Part shown: piece after piece, positions 21,923 to 22,810 of the stretch
Layout of the letters: the number at the start of each line of letters is the position of its first letter
Position numbering within the stretch: the stretch's first letter is position 1
NCBI GenBank assembly: GCA_020633495.1
Contig: JACKDR010000049.1
Span: 1 to 22,810 of the forward strand
Length of the DNA: 22,810 bases
Direction: 5' to 3'
Source: Kofleriaceae bacterium
GTDB taxonomy: Bacteria > Myxococcota_A > Polyangia > Haliangiales > Haliangiaceae
Made by a program: the position numbers and the translations under genes
The notes under the pieces: model-generated
The model's database searches: none
Seen by the model: the letters and a program-made list of their open reading frames with translations, nothing else
Told to the model about the DNA's origin: nothing

Positions 21923-22810
21923 AGCGCCGGTGGCGGTGCAGGACCTGGCGGCGCTTGCCGCGCCAGGTCAGCACCAGGTCCGCGCCCTCGAGCTCGCCGG
22001 TGAGGGTGTCGAGGTGGCGGCTCGGCGTCGCCGCCAGGCACGGGTGCTGGCCGGGCTCGACCGCGGTCTCCTCCAGCGCCAGGACCTCGCCGTCGAAGCG
22101 GCCGCGCAGGACGTAGCGATCGACGAAGCTGTAGCTCGGCGCGCCGGCGCACGCGATCGGCGCGCCGTCGGGCGAGCGGATCGTGACCTCGCGGCGGTAG
22201 GTGGCGCCGGCGACGCCGTCGGCGGCGATCGCGATCTCCCAGGCCTCGTCCTCCTCGCGGACGTCGAGCTCGCCGTCGCGGTCGACCAGCCGCCAGTGCC
22301 AGGCCCCGGCGAGGCCGGCGGGCGGCGCCGGCGGTGGCGTCAGCGCCAGGCCCTCGGCGGTCAGCGCGTCGTCGGGCAGGCGGTCGAGGGTCTGGTCGCC
22401 GCCGTCCCAGGTCAGGGTCACCCGCATGCCGCGATCGTGGATCCGCGCCTGGTAGGCGCCGAGGTGGCGGAAGCCGGGCTCGCACGGCGACGGCGCGACC
22501 TGGTAGTCGCCCTCGTCGATCGCGACCTCGCCGGCGTCGTCGACGCGCGCGGTGACGTCGACCACCGCCGACTGCAGGTAGAACGGCTGCTGGTTGCACA
22601 GGAACGGCGCGCCGTCGAGCGCGATCACCAGGACGTCGCGGCGGTAGCGGCCGTCGGCGCGGGCGTGGCCGGTGGCCGGGTCGGCGCGGGTGCGATCGAA
22701 CAGCCAGCGCTCGCGCTCGATGCGCAGCGTGCCGGCCTCGCGCTCGGCGTGGAGCCAGCGCCAGGGCCCGACCAGGCGCAGCAGCTTGACCGCGTCGAGC
22801 GGGTGCGGCG
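21921..22810 (-). CDS. Protein with two copies of a beta-rich domain (5' end outside the window)
   Basis: The reverse frame stays open from the stop (TAG 21921-21923) to the right edge, so the start lies outside; GTG 22628 is an internal codon, not the start. About 295 residues are visible. They form two similar halves, each beginning G-(P/A)-W-x-W (LVGPWRW; LAGAWHW). The halves share Y-R-R-(D/E)-V, a D-G-A-P motif followed by Cys, a P-x-x-x-PC motif (one Cys each), R-H-L, and a closing L-T-W with a Gln-x-L-x-R end. Within each half the two conserved Cys could form a disulphide, which suggests an exported protein, but the signal peptide is not visible. Composition and alternating hydrophobics suggest beta barrels (lipocalin-like). 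I recognise no family. Confidence 0.8.
   Translation of the reverse strand, partial: PHPLDAVKLLRLVGPWRWLHAEREAGTLRIERERWLFDRTRADPATGHARADGRYRRDVLVIALDGAPFLCNQQPFYLQSAVVDVTARVDDAGEVAIDEGDYQVAPSPCEPGFRHLGAYQARIHDRGMRVTLTWDGGDQTLDRLPDDALTAEGLALTPPPAPPAGLAGAWHWRLVDRDGELDVREEDEAWEIAIAADGVAGATYRREVTIRSPDGAPIACAGAPSYSFVDRYVLRGRFDGEVLALEETAVEPGQHPCLAATPSRHLDTLTGELEGADLVLTWRGKRRQVLHRHRR

Overview
The window is very GC-rich, with strong G/C preference at third codon positions. It carries a Hanks-type kinase, several Cys-rich or repeat-bearing lipoproteins, MopE-type Asp-rich motifs and a choice-of-anchor-L protein. This mix is typical of Myxococcota (predatory or gliding Deltaproteobacteria such as the Haliangium/Kofleriaceae/Nannocystis groups). 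That assignment is inferred from gene content, not from a marker gene. Because almost every frame is open at this GC content, genes were chosen by domain content, start signals and packing rather than by ORF length.

Left part (1-8100). The end of a HEAT-repeat protein is followed by a large serine/threonine kinase (154-4365) with N-terminal tandem repeats, one membrane segment, a long HEAT domain and a helical tail. Its stop codon overlaps the GTG start of a 928-residue lipoprotein built from DUF4215 repeats, a C-type lectin domain, an EGF-like domain, a BNR-like propeller and a LamG-like domain. A separate gene then encodes a compact six-repeat lectin-like beta-propeller (7248-8075). The theme is surface sensing or adhesion.

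Middle (8076-12000). An 806-base gene-poor stretch holds a possible decayed reverse-strand gene. It is followed by two closely spaced genes of unknown function (8882-9993) and a reverse tRNA-Val(CAC) with a near-perfect TTGACA-17-TACAAG promoter. A choice-of-anchor-L lipoprotein follows, preceded by a perfect 18-base palindrome over its likely promoter. A reverse VOC/glyoxalase-family gene overlaps the lipoprotein gene tail to tail.

Right part (12000-22810). This half mixes metabolism and envelope genes: RidA deaminase with acetyl-CoA synthetase, a three-helix membrane protein with a PAEA-repeat tail, a reverse Smr-domain/DacB (PBP4-type) pair coupled through a 4-base overlap, an LVIVD-repeat lipoprotein followed by an alpha-glucan phosphorylase, and a reverse protein with two copies of a beta-rich domain that runs off the right edge.

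Two sequence-level observations stand out. First, two genes show clustered, mutually compensating -1 frame changes confined to low-complexity tails, each explained by one missing C, which suggests assembly error or real slippage. Second, several genes have a TAnnnT-like box only 6-9 bases before the start codon and no Shine-Dalgarno sequence, which suggests frequent leaderless transcription. I saw no CRISPR array, rRNA, insertion sequence or prophage gene. The strongest candidates for something undescribed are the kinase/lipoprotein unit, the 8882-9993 pair and the duplicated-domain protein at the right edge.
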